From assembly GCA_949592205.1 (NCBI GenBank), contig CATIUR010000001.1:12787501-12851500 (forward strand): 64,000 nucleotides of DNA, read 5' to 3'. Below the pieces are notes generated by a model. The model saw only the letters and a list, made by a program, of their open reading frames with translations, was not told the origin of the DNA and did no database searches. Of this stretch, positions 22,574-34,323 are shown one piece after another. The stretch comes from Helichrysum umbraculigerum. Lineage: Eukaryota > Streptophyta > Magnoliopsida > Asterales > Asteraceae. The translations under genes and the position numbers were made by a program. The number at the start of each line of letters is the position of its first letter. Within the stretch, counting starts at the first letter, position 1.

Positions 22574-24875
22574 AGTTATCCCACACTTAGACGTTGTTTG
22601 TCCTCAAGCAACACTCAGTTTTTGAAAACATTTTAAAACATTTTAGAGCGAGTCAAAACATATTTAAGAGTTACCACTTCCAGATATAAGTAAGATAATT
22701 TCAAGAGTATAGGGAAAGATAAGATGATCCTTTCATAAACACGAAAAGATTCTCTTAGGCATACTTCCAAATCTCATGATATTGGAGTACACATGACTAG
22801 GCGATCTCACAAAAGGTGGTCACTCAATTCACTCAAAGTGTATCAAGTTTCCTATCAATCTAGAACAAACGAAATCGCTCAAATAGCCAGTCATGCAGCA
22901 CTCATCGTCATAGGCTTGGTCGAGAATCGAATCTCCACCACTTAGGTGAGGACGGTGCTAATTATCCCAAGACATTCATGAGGGTTGTAGTGTTTGGTGA
23001 GTATTAAAGGGTATGGATAGTGGTATATTTGGGTTGTAAGGGTTTTTGCTTATCTTAACATTTCTGAGATCATGAAAAACTTTATTCTAGAACGGGAAGG
23101 AGATAGCTATTTGTCATCTATCAGATACTTCTTGTGAGGATGATACTTTGAAGGACTCAGCTTTATTCTTGTGGAACTATTTTTCTTTTCTTTTCTTCTT
23201 TTTCTACTTTTTTTTTCTCTCTTCTTCAGAACTTCTTTGCTAGAGAATTTCCAAGGATGTTTTTTTCTTTTGATTCTTTCAGAAATCCTTTTCAGAACTA
23301 TGATCTTTGATCTTGAATGTCGAGTTCTTTTGCGGTGCCAATTTTTCACACCTTTTAGAGATATATCTTTTGGAGAACCCGAAAGAGGAAGACTTTGGGA
23401 GCATAATCGAAGCGGATGTTCTAAAAGATGTTTTTCACAACCTTAGAAATTCTAAGATAAGATTGGGGATATTTGGGAAGTAGGGTTTAATGATGAGGGT
23501 TTTATGAAACGAAAGGTTTAGGCTCAATAGGGTTTACTAGGCGGATCATCGATACTAAAAAATGAGTATCGGAAGGTTTTTGGGCTTCAAGAGATATAAG
23601 AAAAGGGGTTTAAATCCTAGGGAATGTCAAGGTCATCTAATTGCGCCTATACCGCGTACGGTACACACCAATGTGGTCTCGAAGCGTATGTCAAGAGCAA
23701 GTTCTAATTCAGAGATACATGCATCGGCACACACAAGAAATGAATAGTGAAGCATTAAAGATGAATGCTTTTAGGCTCAAGATACCTCACTGCAAATAGG
23801 ATTGTATGTGCTTTGTCATGCTCCTATTATATTATCATTTCTTGCTTAAGAAATTTCTACCTTATTTTCTCTAGATTCCGAAATATCTTACTCATATTTG
23901 AAAATAGCTCCTCTCAAAAGATATTATGACTCAAAATAGTAGAGTGATTAAGCTCATACTTTTTAGATTTTCTTGAAAAATTTTGAAAAATTTGAGGAAC
24001 ATTTTCTGAGTTTGCTATTTCGGACATTAAAAATCATAAAACTAACCAAGGTATTCTATACTTGCTATCCCACACTTAGAGGAACATTGTCCCTAATGTT
24101 CTCTTGAGTTGGATTTTACTGGAAGGTAAAAATCCCACACTTAGAGTTTGAACATAAAAGAAAATGTTTCTCAGATGTTTGTTTTGGGCTAGAATCCCAC
24201 ACTTATTGATAAGCTTAGGATAGAGCATAGATTACTTAACAAGTTAACAAAGCAAATAATATACAGAATCATAATCAAGAGGGTAAAGGGTAAGGACACT
24301 CCCTAGGTAGCGAGCTGCAAGGAAGCTGAAAGTCTGAATTTGTTGAAAAGAGATGTTGTCAAGATCCTTTTCTGCATCCATGAAGATCGGCTCGGCTTCA
24401 AGCGTCTTGCTATTGGTTTCATTCATTCATCATTCTCTTGTGAATTAATCTCGTAAGTGTGAACACGTTGCTCGTACCCTTTTTACAAACTCAATATTTT
24501 TGCAAATGAAAAGAGAAATTACTGTCTCAGAATTTGAAAAGATGTTTTCTACTACAAATCAGTTTTATAAAACATGTGTTTTTAAACGAGTTCGAGCATA
24601 ATGCATAAAAGTAGTATGCAAGTACCTCAAATGCTCGAAACACATGAATTACCAGTTTCAAATTGATTTCCTGTTTTCTGAGACGAGTGATTTATTTGCA
24701 AATGAGTTGTAATATTAGAAGGTTTTATAAATCATTTAGGTACGACCAAGTGTGAAGGATAGTCAGAGATCTTCTTCACTTATTGACACGTTTCTCTCTA
24801 CACGTCTTATTCCACGGGTTGCCTACCGCGAAGCGCTGCTTTTAGAGTCGAGAGCTCGACTTTACACCTTCGAGT
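22574..24875 (-). other. E 3' non-coding region with polypurine tract
   Basis: The sense tract CTAAGTGTGGGATA sits at 22,575-22,590 next to the 3' LTR. Near copies occur at 24,067-24,079, 24,131-24,143 and 24,192-24,204. A CT-rich block near 23,175-23,235 yields a Lys/Arg-rich short ORF on the minus strand that I regard as low complexity. I see no env-like gene. Confidence 0.65.
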
Positions 24876-26205
24876 TTAGGTGTACGGGAAGGAGCTCCCA
24901 GGGTGAGTGATGGTGATATTATGTGCCCTGGGTTGTGGGAAATTGTATCGCGGAGGATAGATCCTTTGGAAGTGGCAAACCATGGTTGAGATTAGATCTA
25001 GCGGTTCCATGGTAGCCACTTTGAAGTTTCGAAGTTGTTCTGAGGCTGCTCTAGAAAGACCTAGCAATCCGTTTGTTATGTAATCAACTGCCTTAGTGAC
25101 TGGCCCATTGGGATCAATCTGCGTTGTGTTTCTTGTCTTGATCACTTCCCTACTCGGATACCTAAGTCTGAAGGAGTCCATAAATTCTAGTAACTTCAAC
25201 TTCAGATCTTCAAATTCTTCACTATGAGGATCTCCTTCGAATACAGCTGTAGACTTGCACAAGCTTTTGATTAGTTGGTGCTGATGAAGGGTGAAAGGAA
25301 AGCCAGAGTCTTTGAAAATATGAATCAGTTTGTTGAATATCTCACGATATCCCGCATGGAGGATATACTCTGCTTTCTCGGCATCTTATGCATTCAATAT
25401 CTCATGTAATCGAGTTGTCACAAAAGTGACAACATCGAGTAGAGACATATTTTTAACAATGAGGGGGTGATTACGCCTGCTTTCTTCCCTAGTGATGTAC
25501 CTAAGCTCCTCGATTATCAATTTGATATGATGTTCTAAAGTAGACTTGATGATAAATCGATTGCTTTCTTTGGTACTCAGGTGATCTTTCTCAGCTAATA
25601 AGTCAAGGAGTCCCTGTAGATTCCTCATCACCATGAAGTCAGTAGCATCTTCAATATTTCTTCTGATAGCACCCAACTTCTCCCTCCGTTTTGATGAATA
25701 AGGAAACGCAGAGCCCATGAGAAAGTCATACACCTTGCGGGATATTTGTCTCTGTTCAATGTAGAAGAGTAGTTCATTCGCGTTGTTCCTTTCTTTATTG
25801 AGCTGAGATTTGAGTGCATCTGCGAATACTCTGATGCAATGCCTAAGGTTGAGCAGATCTTGGGTTCCTTTGCTAGTGAGATAGATAGTGGATGCTGCCT
25901 CAATAACTGCTATTAACCATCTTTGATGCATAGAGTAATTGTTGGTGGAATTCCTAATAGCTGCTATTATGATATGAGGGTCACCATCATATTTGTATAT
26001 CACAGAAATCATTTGCTCATGAGTAGAGACGATTGGGATGTAGATGATTTCTTGAGATAATGTTTGTGAATCAGGCAGTTCTGGAGAATCAAGAGGATGA
26101 ATATCCACTTTGGCAAGAGGCTTCTTTTCTTCTTTCATCACTTCTTCCTGCTTGGCTACTGGTTCAGAGATCTCGTCGTCAGATGTGTCTTGGGTAATAG
26201 AGACC
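24876..26205 (-). other. Unrecognised helical domain fused downstream of E protease
   Basis: After the protease the frame continues through a short Lys/Glu-rich linker and then a predicted mostly helical, Leu-rich region (for example LLNLRHCIRVFADALKSQL, ILHAGYREIFNKLIHIF, LLEFMDSFRLRYPSREV). It has no RT, RNase H or integrase motif. It continues in frame past the TAA at 25,386 to a stop at 24,876, so it was one ORF before that mutation. It could be captured host sequence or a retroelement accessory domain. I considered exocyst Exo70-like similarity but it is too weak to assert. Confidence 0.6.
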
Positions 26206-28313
26206 GTATATAGCTCAGCATTCTCCATCGGAACACAGTCGTTCTTATCGATCTTAAATGTGATGCTTTCTCCGTGAGCGCGTAAGGTGATCGTCTGAGA
26301 GTGCACATCGATGACTGCTCTAGTTGTGTTCATAAAAGGTCTACCTAGGATTATGGGGATGTTTATATCTTCCTGAATATCCATTACCACAAAGTCAGTT
26401 GGGAAAAAGAACTTGTCGACTTTAACCATGATGTTCGCAGCTATTCCCTTAGGGTATCTAATTGACTGGTCAGCTAGCTAGACACTCATTTTAGTGGGTT
26501 TAAGGTCTCCTAGTTCTAGTCTTTCGAATAATGAATGTGGCATTAGGTTGATACTTGCTCCTAGATCGGCCAAAGAGCGGATATCACCAGATTGGTTAAT
26601 AGAGCAGGGAAGGGTAAAACGTCCGGTGTCTCCTAGTTTTTCTGGTAGACGATTTTGAAGGATAGCTGAACATTCAGCAGTTAGCGGGACATTAGGTACT
26701 TCGGGTACCTTGTCTTTGTTTGAGATAAGTCTCCTAACATATTTAGCATATTTGAAAGCTTTGACTTCATTAGGTTGTTGCTTGAGACGTCCTGAAAATG
26801 GTAAGCTTTCCTTTTTAGGCTTTGGAGAAGACTTTTTCTCAAATGTCTTTTTGACGGGAGATTGTTCTTTCACCGGAGAAAGAACTGAAGGTTGGCTCGG
26901 TGCCACCTTGGAGTATTGTTTGGTTACTTGGTTGGCTTCCTCAGTATGAGGGTTATGACAGGTATTACTAAGCAGACTACCATGTGGTCTAGTGTCGATA
27001 CGTTTTGCTAGTCGACCTACTTGGGTTACAAGCGTATTTAGTAAAGTTAGTTGGTCTCTTAAGAAGATATCAACCTGGTCTTGTCTAGCCGTAATCGTTT
27101 GGATGATTTGTATGAGGGTGTCGTCTGGACTAGTAATTGGCCTAGTGGGTTCAGAAGATTGGGCCATCTCAGGTGTGGTTCTGGGAATTAATGGTGGTTG
27201 GTGGTAGGTTGGGTATTGGTATTGGTTGGGTGGTTGAATTGGTGGGTATTGGTTGGCTCGAGGTAGAGAGGTTTGAGTATAATCAGGTGGACGTGGATGA
27301 GTTCGGAACTGGTCATAGTAGGCTGTGCCATCAACAGGGTTCATAGCATGTGGATTGGTACAATTCTGACAGGACTGAATATGATAGACCTGTTGAGGAG
27401 GTTTCTTCAGCTTTCCTATTTCCTCGGTTAGCATTCCGATGTGTTCCGTCAGAGATTTGATCGCCTCAGTTTGCACAGGATTAGGAAGGGCAAGCGGTGC
27501 CGATGATGAGGAATGCTCATCAGTGTTCCAATCGTTGTAATTCATGGTCATGCTTTCAATTAGATTCCCGGCTTAGTCGTCCGTGCAGATTGTGAAGTTG
27601 CCTCGAGCAGCGGCGTCGAGCGTTGGCTTGTGATGCGGTGCAAAACCATTGTATAACGTGCACAACTGGGTTGATCGTTTGATTTGGTGGTCAGGACATC
27701 TTTTAAGTAACCTCTTAAATCTTTCCCACGCACTGTAGATTGATTCATCATGAAACTGTTGGAAGTTCAAGATGTCTTTCTTTAACTTAATTCGTTTGGA
27801 TGGAGGAAAGTACTTTGTTAAAAACTTATCTTCCAGTTCCGCCCATGAGGAGATAGAGTTGGATTCTAATTCCTCAAACCAAGTCTGTGCGTGTAGAGAA
27901 AGAGAGTAGGGGAACAGATATAGACGGATTGTATCTTGCTCAACCCCATTTTTCTTGAAAGAGTCGGATAGGGTGAAAAATTTATTGAGGTGGGAGTAGG
28001 GGTCATCGTTCAGTAGTCCGTTGAATTGGCAGCGATTCAGGATCAGCTGCACTACATCGTGCTTGAGTTCGAATGACGCTCCTTCAGTCTCCGGGTAGCG
28101 TATAGGTCCTCCTCGAACTTCTATCGAGGGTTTGTTGCTATCAGCGAGAGTGATGCGTGCGGTGGTTGTAGGATTGTGGGAAGGTGAAGGCTTCTCTTGC
28201 CGGATGGGTAAGATGTAATCTTCGGGATAAGGAAAAGGAATAGTTGATAGAATTTTTAGGGGTCTAAGAAGGGAAAACCATCCTAAAGGTTCACTAGAAA
28301 GAAAGTTCATCAT
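24876..28313 (-). pseudogene. E gag-protease ORF with unrecognised C-terminal domain
   Basis: One minus-strand frame runs from the ATG at 28,313 (MMNFLSSEPL) to 24,876, broken by stops at 27,573-27,575, 26,478-26,480 and 25,386-25,388. An upstream ATG at 28,373 lies in the LTR and is unlikely. In order: retrotransposon gag domain (HLNKFFTLSDSF, WFEELESNS, FLTKYFPPS), a Pro/Gln-rich linker without a canonical CCHC knuckle, and an aspartic protease with LADLGAS near 26,567 and ILGRPF near 26,348. About 440 residues that I do not recognise follow. RT, RNase H and integrase are missing. The 26,478 stop is TAG where related proteases have Gln. The gag and protease could serve particle formation with a helper polymerase. 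Confidence 0.85.
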
Positions 28314-28339
28314 GACGCCTCTGAGTCTTACAGTTGATT

Positions 28340-28356
28340 CCCCGGCAACGGCGCCA
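28340..28356 (-). other. Primer binding site of E (tRNA-Asp type)
   Basis: Sense TGGCGCCGTTGCCGGGG lies six bases inside the 5' LTR end; typical of Athila and related elements. Confidence 0.9.
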
Positions 28357-30064
28357 AAAACATGATGCGCCACCAGCGGTCGGTTAGGATTTAACCTGTC
28401 GTTGCACCGACTACTGGTGACGTGTCAGTGGAGTTTTAAATTTGTAACATTCTGGGGCCTAAGTTTACTAGTGCTAAAGGTGTATAGCAGCAAGTATGAC
28501 CTAGGGTCGTTCTTCAAAACCAACGGTATTGTGAAACAGAGAAATCAAGATGTCCGAATCTAGCTAGTGAAGGTTGTTTTAAAAGCAGTTGGAGGTTTGT
28601 TTTGTTTGTCTTCTAAGTTATACTACTAATTAAACAACGTAATAAAATAAAATAAAGGGATAGCAGTCAGGATAGAGGGGGTGTTTGTTGTGACTTCGTT
28701 AGCCTTGCATTGGGATGATGTTTTAGTTTAAGTTATGAAAATGTCTTTCTAAAGATTTGTATTTTTATTTGTCTTAAGTATTTGTGGTGTAAACACTAGC
28801 ACCCTACTGATTAATTGCTCAATCAGTATGTCACTGAGTAACTAGGCTATCGTGATTCTGATCGGAGGAGGCTGCTCAACTCTCAACATTGCCCTGTTAC
28901 GGAACAGTGACCCTTTTCTGGAATACGAAGATTCCTGGGCGCATGCATAGAGTAACAGACCCACTAACGGTCCGACCTTTCTTAACACCACATTGATACT
29001 CAATTGAATAAAACATTTAGGTTTAAGACTTGGTTGGTGTTTGATTACTTTCCATGAATGGTTTTGTAGAATCCAGGGGTGATAGACAAATTTGGAATGC
29101 TAGATGATTCCTCGTCTTCCTTTCTGGATTCATAAACTGAGTTTGTATTTTAGATTAGAGATTCCCCATTTATGATTTAAACCAGCCCTCACTTATATTT
29201 AACCAATAAATCCCTAGTTTATTCACAGTGTACAATACTTGTTTAAAACAGCATTTCCACGGCTTCAAAACCAGACCATGTTATTTAGACACAGATATTT
29301 AATCTGGAGTTTATTCACGGTGTACAATACGTATAAAGTATTTCCACAGCTTTAAAACCGAAACACAGATAATTAATTACCCCAGATATGACGTCTTATC
29401 AAAAGGTTTTAACCACATTTATTGGTGGAAAGGCGTTAATTGAATATGCGGTTTAAGATCATAGATGGAACGCGTAATCAAAGCACTGAGTTTTCATTAA
29501 TAAGATATAGTAGTTGGGAACATTATTCCACAATGGATTGTGCCCACGACTTTCATAGCTTCCACGTTCCGTACTCCACACATTAGTGATGTTTCCAGCG
29601 CTATACAAATGAAAGCCGTATAACGTTACTTCCGTTGTTTCATAATGACATCATCCCAATTAACGACTAACTACATCACAACAAACACACAATATAACTA
29701 CTCACTACGCATAATAACAGATCCTAAATCTAGCATAATAACAATAGCAATCATCATTATAATAGATAAGGAAAGAAGTAACCGTTAGTAAAGCGTAGAT
29801 TGAATAAACGTTAGAGAGAGAGTACAAGCAGAACCTCCGCAATATCTTTGACAATATTACAAATAATCCCCTGAACTATTCCCTACGCTATTACAAAAGT
29901 AGTCCCTCCGTTAGTCCCAGTTAAATATTAACTCAGAACTAACTAATGCTAACCCTAATTCTAGAGAGAGAAAAAGAATAGAGAGAGAGTAGAGAGTGTG
30001 TGAGAGAGAAAGTGGAAGAGAGAAATGAGGTGAAGGTGTGCTGAAATGTGGAGGAGGTGACTCC

Positions 30065-30072
30065 TATTTATA
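30065..30072 (-). promoter_or_regulatory. TATA box of E 5' LTR
   Basis: Sense GCCTATAAATAGGAG, about 90 bp downstream of the palindrome array and about 30 bp before a CT-rich stretch suitable for transcription start. Confidence 0.65.
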
Positions 30073-30159
30073 GGCAAAAAGGTGAAATCAGCCGTACAAG
30101 TCGCGAAGCACCAACGTATAAGCAAACGAAGCACAAACGGGCAGCATTTTGGGCATCAG

Positions 30160-30240
30160 GGGCCGTATACGGTCTACCTAGGGCCATATACGGTGTTGGT
30201 AGGGCCGTATACGGTCTTGGTATGGCCGTATACGGTCTCC
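30160..30240 (-). repeat. CCGTATACGG palindrome array in E promoter
   Basis: Four units of the form GGCCGTATACGGTCT spaced about 21 bp; the other LTR has five (21,990-22,087). The array is upstream of the TATA box, so it may bind a regulator. Confidence 0.7.
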
Positions 30241-30731
30241 GTCTGATTTCGTTCGTTGCTTAAAATGCCCGTATCTCCTTCGTTACACGTCCGTTTGACT
30301 TTATTCTTTCGCCTACGGTCTCGTAATTCCCTTACGCTTCTAATGGTACCAATTTCACATAAATTGGATGTGTATAGCTCAGGCATAGCCGAAATGACTT
30401 TTAACGATATGTAGAAGCCGTATCTCCTTCGTTCTTTACCCAATTTGCATGATTCTTGATTCTCCCGTCTCGTTTTTACCTATTACATCATACCATAAGG
30501 TTAGAATATGTTTATCATAAGGTAAATGAGGGTGTGAGAATTGGTTGTGGTTTATTCGCTCTGTTTTGCTCGTTATTTGGACGTTTTTAGTGATTTTTGT
30601 AGCAACGTCTATATTTTGAGCACTTTAGTGAATTTTATTAAATAATGATTGTTTTGGAATGTTTTCACTAAAGATGTGCCCAAAAAGTGTGGAATATCGT
30701 ACTTAAAAACATGACTTTTTGCGTCACATCA

Positions 30732-30736
30732 ATAAT
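30732..30736. repeat. Target site duplication of E, right copy (ATAAT)
   Basis: Matches 3,404-3,408. Confidence 0.85.
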
Positions 30737-31335
30737 CACACAATTTATGTTTCATATCTTGATTTATTATTAATATTATGAAATTCATAATTAATAACTT
30801 GAGGTATAATATTTCCCTAAGGTGATTTTAATATGATACCTATTCCAGTTCCCTTTACATTAGAAATACGTCGGTATATACTATCCATTTGCCATTTATT
30901 TCATTTACTTGTTGAACCTCTAAGTGTACTTCATCCTGAAGGTCATTAATAAATTTGGCAATGAAGACTGCTAAGGTTTGGGATTTTATTGCATTCCTAG
31001 TTTCATAAATAAAATCATAGACATTCAATTTTACAGACCATTTAGACATTCTATTAGACATCTCTGGTTTTCTTAGTACACTTAACAGGGTAATTCATTT
31101 TAACATGTATGAGGCGTATTTCAAAATAGTGCCTAAGTTCCGTGTATACCATAACTAAAGCAAATATAAGTTTTTCAAGATGAGAGTACCTGGTTTCAAC
31201 ATCAAATAGAATTTTACTTACATAATAGATATGATGTTGTCGACCTTCAGGATCTTTAAATACGGCACTGACTACATTTCGGGATACCGTCTTGTATCGG
31301 AACAATAGCTTCCCATCTCCTGGCTTCGTCAACAA
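30737..31335 (-). pseudogene. F RNase H remnants
   Basis: Two short minus-strand frames match the RNase H regions of fragment I: at 31,054-31,335 a piece like the first RNase H (NVVSAVFKDPEGRQHHIYYV, RYSHLEKL), and at 30,855-31,061 a piece like the linker and start of the second (KWSVKLNVYDFIYETRNAI, KWIVYTD). A stop and frame changes separate them. E cut the domain at 30,737. Confidence 0.75.
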
Positions 31336-32099
31336 TGGTACGGATGATGTATATTTCTCTAACTCTCAAAATGTATCCCGCAGCTTTTCTCCACATTCAA
31401 ACTTTTTGTCTTCTATTCCTATTTTAGTTACCATATAGCCATAGAGCTTTACTGCCCCCACTCCAAAATGTCATCTAGTTGGATTGAGCTTCATGTTGTA
31501 CTGATCCAGGATATCAAAGGCCACTTGAAGATCCTGGAAATGATCCTCAGCTCTCTTTGACTTCACAACCATAAGTACCTCCCGATTGTTGCTTGAATAT
31601 TATGTCAACTATCCTCCGGTAGGTAGCACCTACATTGTTAGGACCAAAGAGCATAGAAATGTAAAAATATATACCTCTAGGGGTTACGAATGTAGTATCC
31701 TCCTAGTTAGATGGTTCCATCTAAATTTACTGAAATCTCTTCACTTTTCATTTTTCCCATGAAGCACCACCGCGTTTGCCAATCATTTAGGAAACTTTAC
31801 TTCCTTTATCATGCTAGCAGCAAGCAACATCTGTCACGTCTTCTGGTTTTCAAGCAGACCTTTTTCTTCTTTCCCTCATAAATGTCATAGGATCCTACCC
31901 AAGATCCTCAGAGACGGCAGATTATACAAGTACCTTTTCTTCATGATCACTGACGCTAAGCTGCACTTCTTTGACATCTTGTTCAGTTAATTCTTAGATG
32001 CCCCATGCTTGCTTCTTTTAATAACCATGCTGGCGTAGGCTTGGTAGTAGGTTTCGTTGTTGTAGTATAACATTCCAAGATTTTGGAGGCAGCTCTCCA
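31336..32099 (-). pseudogene. F reverse transcriptase remnants
   Basis: Nucleotide likeness to fragment I is clear at 31,500-31,580 (GGATATCAAAGGCCACTTGA against 42,340). Sequence to about 32,090 recurs in shortened form at 32,850-33,250. No frame survives beyond short pieces. Confidence 0.6.
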
Positions 32100-32460
32100 A
32101 TATGCCCCATTTTCTACTATCCAAACCAATTAAGCACCAATCTTTTCACCTTATGTATGGCCATGGATGGATAATTGGATGCATCGGTTCTACATGTTTT
32201 CATGTATGCCCCCACAATAGCTTTCAATTCTTCTTTTACTTAAAGATCCTTGAAGTATTTCATTTTGAGAAAATTTTCAACAATTGTCTACATCCATGAT
32301 CCAGACTTGCCCCCAGAACCTGATGTATTCAATTATCTTCATATTCAGGATCATCCAGTACGACATCAGTTGAAGATCCCAAGATTACCTGCATAATCTC
32401 AAGCCATATCCAAATACAAAGGGAATCTATCTATCCTTAGAGCATATTTCCAATTATGAA
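32100..32460 (-). pseudogene. F integrase and linker fragments, out of order
   Basis: 32,140-32,180 resembles the integrase part of I near 40,640-40,680, and 32,285-32,350 resembles the linker near 41,020-41,090. Both lie on the gag side of RT remnants, which is not the normal order, so this part of F has been rearranged or contains a second decayed copy. Confidence 0.5.
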
Positions 32461-32849
32461 GATATGTAATTAATATACACATATATGTTTTATACCGATA
32501 TCCTTAGTTAATTATTAATCTCCTGTTGATGTTTTGTAATCTACTTCATTATTGACAATTTAGAGTCACAATTACTATCCTGTTGCGTGTCATGTTCTTG
32601 AGGTGATTTTAATAAAGTATCATAATCTAGCTAAGAACGTAACCAACATATATCCTTGGATCCTATTTTAAAGATTACCAATAAGGTTAATAAAAAAAAG
32701 TTTACTTTGGACGTAAAATATAGGCATGTCTGTATGATCCTATATGGGATCACAAATATCTAATTTAATTATCCTAAGCGACATTTCTGATTTTTATTTT
32801 AACATATAATCAGTTTTAATCATGCATAGAATGTGTTTCAAAATAATTG
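32461..32849. other. AT-rich spacer in F, nothing recognised
   Basis: AT-rich; no ORF or repeat that I can place. Confidence 0.4.
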
Positions 32850-33250
32850 TCACGGATATAAATATTTTAATATAGGAATACCTGGCATCAGCATCTAGTG
32901 GACTTTTACTTAAGTAATAGATTGAAAGTTGCTGACCTTTCAGGATCCTTAGTTGTTGTACGCATCATGTATATGAATAATGTTTTACCAATTAGACTCG
33001 TATTCCACCACCATGTTTGCCAATATCAGGAACCTTTCTTCCTTTAACATATCAGCAGCAAGATTTATACTATCATTTTTCCCCCAGGATCCTTAGAACG
33101 AAGTTTCACTTCTTTGATATCTTGTCTGATTGTACCCCCAAGATATCCCATGCTTTCTTCCCTTGAATGCTATGTTGATGGAGGCTTGGTGGTAGATTTC
33201 ATTGATGTTTTATAACAATCCTTAGCATATCTTTTAGCTGCAGAGAAAGA
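32850..33250 (-). pseudogene. Second decayed RT/RNase H segment in F
   Basis: 32,877-33,062 repeats motifs seen at 31,190-31,810 (TACCTGGxxTCAxCATC, TTTGCCAATxA, AGCAGCAAG), and 33,070-33,240 repeats 31,890-32,090, with internal deletions. It carries no usable frame. Confidence 0.55.
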
Positions 33251-33329
33251 CGTGCCATACATGCCAGAAATACCAGATATAAAATTTATTACCTTAGCGT
33301 CCGACGGTGGGATTCTATTCTGTATGGGG

Positions 33330-34323
33330 TCATATTATTATTCTAAGGTTCAGGATCCCGAGCTCTATCATTATCCCGACCATGTTCCTTCTGAGCAAAC
33401 AGTTGATTTCCTTTCTGAGGGGTATGCAATCCTCAATTACGTGACCGAAATCCTTATGATACGCGCACCACTTAGTCTTATCTTTCCAAGTGACGGCTTT
33501 GTGATTTCTGTTTGGCCATCTCGCCTTATCTCCAAGACCTTGCATAGCACACAAGATATTTGTAGTGTCAACAGAAAAACAATAATCAGTTAGCTTAGGA
33601 TATTCCTCGTTATCCTCTCCGATTGCAACGATCCGACAATCCTCATTTCTGGCATAAAGCTTGTTCCTATTAGATCTGTACGAGGATGATTCCGATTTCC
33701 TGTTGGGCCTGTCATATGTTGATGAAGTTTCCACCCTTTTTGGGATCAAAGTGTCCTCTTCTAGCCTTATAAACCTCAGAGTTCTATTCCTGACTTCATC
33801 AAGGTTTCTGCAAGGATTCATCACAAGATCCTCATAAAATGGAGAATCCCTATTGATCCCCATCTTGAAGGCCTGTACTGCAGTAGCCATATCTAGGTTA
33901 GTTATATCCAAAGATTCTCTTCCAAATCTCCCTACAAAATCTCGAAGAGACTCATTAGCCCTTTGAACAATTCTGTATAAATCAGTGGTTAATTTTTCAA
34001 ATGTTCTACTACAAGAAAATTGATTATAAAATAAATTAACCATATGAGCAAACGAAGTAATAGAGTAAGGAGGAACATTCAGTAGCCATTTTAATGCAGA
34101 TCCTGTTAGAGTGGACCCAAAACCTTTACATAAGCACGCTTCTCTGAGATCCACAAGAATAGGAATGATCTCCATTCTTTCTCGGTAGTGGGCTACATGC
34201 TCTTCAGGATCCATCGTGCCATCGTATAATTTCATGCAAGGAGTATGGAATCTTTTCGGGATTTCATCATCATAAATAGGTGATTCAAACCTTGAGATCC
34301 TGTGAGCTATTGGGGTAACCTAT
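33330..34323 (-). pseudogene. F gag capsid region
   Basis: Minus-strand frame: the stretch before the first ATG at 34,235 still encodes gag (ESPIYDDEIPKRF upstream of MKLYDG), so the frame really starts after a TAG near 34,323. It holds a retrotransposon gag domain (DPEEHVAHYRERM, GSALKWLLNVPP, FYNQFSCSR, ESLRDFVGRF) and a CxxHx4Hx4C-type knuckle (CAYHKDFGHVIEDC), as in Tat-lineage gag. Past that the reading changes and stops at 33,330, and no protease follows, so a frameshift or deletion is likely. A plus-strand ORF over the same bases (33,252-33,593) is a shadow. Confidence 0.85.

Larger units (their letters stand above)
3409..30731 (-). mobile_element. Element E: Athila-like gag-protease element lacking RT and integrase
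   Basis: LTRs of about 2.4 kb begin TGATG and end CATCA in sense orientation. The 5' LTR is at 28,363-30,731. The primer binding site matches the tRNA-Asp type used by Athila and Tat elements. The internal region (22,574-28,362) encodes gag and an aspartic protease, then an unrecognised domain; no reverse transcriptase, RNase H or integrase is present. D is inserted in the left LTR. Without D, E is about 10.6 kb. E was therefore probably mobilised in trans. Assignment to the Athila side rests on LTR termini and primer site shared in style with L. Confidence 0.85.
28363..30731 (-). repeat. 5' LTR of E
   Basis: About 2,369 bp; sense termini TGATGTGACGC and GGCGCATCA. The sense order is: four CCGTATACGG-type palindromes (30,160-30,240), TATA box (30,065-30,072), a pyrimidine-rich leader (about 29,950-30,050), then 1.6 kb without features that I can name. 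Collinear with 3,409-5,115 plus 21,884-22,573. Confidence 0.93.

Noticed and set aside
23107..23349. Lys/Arg-rich 80-codon ORF on the minus strand in the 3' region of E
   Set aside because: It is translation of a CT-rich low-complexity tract, with no motif or good start context.
24876..26205. Exocyst Exo70-like domain in the E C-terminus
   Set aside because: Only a vague pattern of helical residues; no motif that I could align with confidence.
33252..33593. 113-codon plus-strand ORF over F gag
   Set aside because: Shadow of the gag frame on the opposite strand; no motif of its own.
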